From Planctomycetia bacterium (GTDB lineage: Bacteria > Planctomycetota > UBA11346), in NCBI GenBank assembly GCA_005801395.1, contig SYDV01000002.1, positions 1 to 7,950 of the forward strand: a stretch of 7,950 bases of DNA, read 5' to 3'. Positions within the stretch are counted from its first letter, which is position 1; each line of letters opens with the position of its first letter. Shown here in pieces: positions 7,401 to 7,950 of the stretch. The notes under the pieces were generated by a model. The model saw only the letters and a program-made list of their open reading frames with translations, had not been told where the DNA came from and made no database searches. Both the position numbers and the translations under genes were made by a program.

Positions 7401-7743
7401 AATCTGCCAATAACATTTCGCGACGTTCTTCAACCGTTTGCAGGGTGAAGTCTTTCAAGGTAAATTGTCGCATATTTCGAATATCGATAATAGAGCCGTC
7501 TTTTAAGCGCGGACTTTCAACCACGTAGAAACGACCCTTTTCATCAATGGCAAAACTGGTCGGATAATCCAGCAGCGGTTTAGCCGCGACCTGATGGCCA
7601 TTTAATCCATCCACTAGTAATTTCCCCGCGAAGGGTTGTTTGGCTTTCTCTTCAGCCTGGAGTGCTGGCAGCGATAGAAACGTGGCGGCTAGGGCAACGT
7701 TGGTCGTTGTTGTTAAACGGACGAGGGTCTTACAGATAGTCAT
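4417..7743 (-). CDS. PVC-type haem-binding (CxxCH) dehydrogenase-like protein with HEAT repeats
   Basis: An exported protein of 1108 residues from ATG 7743. The signal peptide spans about 1-30, with cleavage after L-Q-A before E-E. Residues about 45-460 form a beta-propeller-like region of the Pirellula/Verrucomicrobium membrane-bound dehydrogenase type (TIGR02604-like), with GHDMHG near 206-211 and two EF-hand-like acidic loops, DSDGNGFPD (132-140) and DLNGDGKAD (181-189). About 470-930 is alpha-helical with HEAT/PBS-type repeats, for example VQSHAAIALGKMK. The C-terminus is a TIGR02603-like haem domain with CVQCH at 973-977 (bases 4813-4827) and a likely axial Met1069 in A-M-P-P, followed by a Lys-rich tail. 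It probably carries one covalent c-type haem and passes electrons in the periplasm; the substrate is unknown. In-frame starts also exist at ATG 7791 (AAAGG 8 bases upstream) and TTG 7812, but 7743 gives the most compact signal peptide. The gene is convergent with the operon and richer in A/T than it. Confidence 0.9.
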   Translation of the reverse strand: MTICKTLVRLTTTTNVALAATFLSLPALQAEEKAKQPFAGKLLVDGLNGHQVAAKPLLDYPTSFAIDEKGRFYVVESPRLKDGSIIDIRNMRQFTLKDFTLQTVEERREMLLADSTKDKYARNSERIALLEDSDGNGFPDKRHDYVVDGMGNAEDGLAFSALTYDNKVFLTCIPHVWKFEDLNGDGKADTKEKLLSGFGVTVSMMGHDMHGIVRGPDGRLYWSIGDRGFNVLSKEGVRFKAPSRGAIFRSEPDGSKMEVFFHGLRNPQEIAFDEFGNLMTFDNTGDFGDIARVVYAMEGGDAGWYKEHQAAHQYKWAFPDNDVMTSKSRWTEENMFRPDMDDQPQWTLPPVMNFQNGPSGIVYAAGESMPDSIKGSFLVCNYRGGSDQSGILSFKFIADGAGFKMRDKDPMTVLTGIGSSDIDFGYDGRMYLLDFGGGWSANDRGAIHAVEYSQGMEKASVKETKQLFAEGFKKRPDLDKLLHHPDVRVRQRAQFELVEQNNTQVLTQTLSGTGSLYAKLHALWGLGQLQRAGKGNHLKNFITTATSNEIELRVAACRIMGDVQDPSFDKALLTCLSDDSRRVQSHAAIALGKMKHQAAAAPLWEALKKNDSAKDRYLRIAIVNALAAIGDEAGAIAQAGATERELRLGAVLVLRQLTSDKVVSLLNDSDKVVKASALSAIYDNQLTKNYTAVMKLTDQASDYSITNQRRILVINFLSGGVDGANAILKMVRNPKVETEVREQGLALLLRWNNLPEFDLINNNHGPLKDRSETIYPGVHESLSAFLENEQSPLLAKGLDLAKQLGMKMSNKILLAQATNNKTSMDTRIAAIKALSAKEDEFKTALPELMKLPEEKIQATILDLHFKLKLDGRLALADSALSSKSPERIRVAIKQLIKADDASPRFEKLWAERATTLPASTHLDLYLNMQTSNHETLKKIAESFGANPQKIQDLTLEGGDATKGEMILRGSGACVQCHMVDNQGGIQGPALDDVGLRLDRPLLLESIINPNAKIADGFGTITISAKGGQTYVGILKSEKGGKVELLQANNEKISIPVSDIIKRDGPVSAMPPIGAILPPTDLRDLIEYLSQRKAKDGAKKKSTTEHGGK

Positions 7744-7950
7744 AAAGCGCTTTCGGAAAGTTGATCGTTGATTACAGCCGATTCGCACCATGTACCATGC
7801 CTTTATGTTCAAACCAGCCAGTTTCCAAGATCCGTAACGGAGCCGTCTTGGTCAGAATACGTTGTCGGCCCGAAAAAGAGATATGTCCTAGATCAACGGG
7901 ACAAATTGAGCATGAAATAGAACTCTGTGACATCCAATCGCTGATTAGCC
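7744..7950 (-). other. Upstream region of the haem protein gene, no convincing ORF
   Basis: No plausible gene is seen on either strand here; the plus-strand ATGs at 7883 and 7911 meet a stop within three codons. The stretch should hold the promoter of the minus-strand gene, but I see no hexamer pair good enough to call. Small symmetric elements are present: AAAGCGCTTT at 7744-7753 directly before the ATG, overlapping CTTTC-G-GAAAG at 7750-7760, and TGTCC (7884-7888) facing GGACA (7899-7903) across 10 bases. If translation starts at 7791 or 7812 instead, the part up to that point is coding. Confidence 0.4.

Noticed and set aside
7859..7950. Possible promoter hexamers and a TGTCC/GGACA dyad upstream of the haem gene.
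   Set aside because: The best TTGTCC / TATCTC pairing has only a 15-base spacer and weak matches, and short dyads like this arise by chance. I could not support a promoter or operator call.
1..7950. CRISPR arrays, tRNA or rRNA genes, transposases and integrases.
   Set aside because: No spaced direct repeats, cloverleaf-like sequences, rRNA segments or mobile-element proteins were seen on either strand.

Overview
The window most likely comes from a member of the Verrucomicrobiota, or less likely the Planctomycetota. The main reason is the long minus-strand gene. It carries the N-terminal dehydrogenase-like propeller, alpha-helical HEAT-type repeats and C-terminal CxxCH haem domain seen in the Pirellula/Verrucomicrobium-type haem-binding proteins, a family that is greatly expanded in those phyla. 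The plus-strand genes (SUMF1-like, IPT/TIG and lipoprotein types) fit such an organism but do not prove it. No rRNA, tRNA or housekeeping gene is present to settle the lineage.

Layout: positions 1-132 hold the 5' end of an operon. A strong Shine-Dalgarno and an ATG at 57 sit one base out of frame with the gene they appear to serve. Four plus-strand genes follow from about 133 to 4356, and each of the three junctions is an ATGA overlap. In order they encode (i) a SUMF1/FGE-fold protein with no visible export signal, (ii) a 632-residue exported protein, probably a lipoprotein, with three IPT/TIG repeats, a CSPG/cadherin-like domain and two Ig/cadherin-like domains, (iii) a second SUMF1-fold protein that is a clear lipoprotein, and (iv) a small outer-membrane beta-barrel. 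A near-perfect 17-bp inverted repeat at 4354-4389 closes the operon. It also separates it from the convergent minus-strand gene (4417 to about 7743). The last 207 bases are the upstream region of that gene and hold no convincing ORF.

How the genes may work together (inference): tight translational coupling suggests that the four operon products are made in fixed proportion and act together at the cell envelope. The barrel would be an outer-membrane anchor, and the IPT/Ig protein and SUMF1 lipoprotein would be exposed binding or adhesion modules. Both SUMF1-like proteins lack the two cysteines that make true formylglycine-generating enzymes active, so they are better read as binding scaffolds than as sulfatase activators. 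The minus-strand haem protein looks functionally independent. It is visibly richer in A and T than the operon and is probably a periplasmic electron-transfer or dehydrogenase-like protein of unknown substrate.

The points most worth a second look are the frame break at the start of the first gene, the four-gene overlapping surface cassette, the cysteine-free SUMF1 pair, and a 6-bp tandem repeat that has lengthened one loop of the third IPT repeat.
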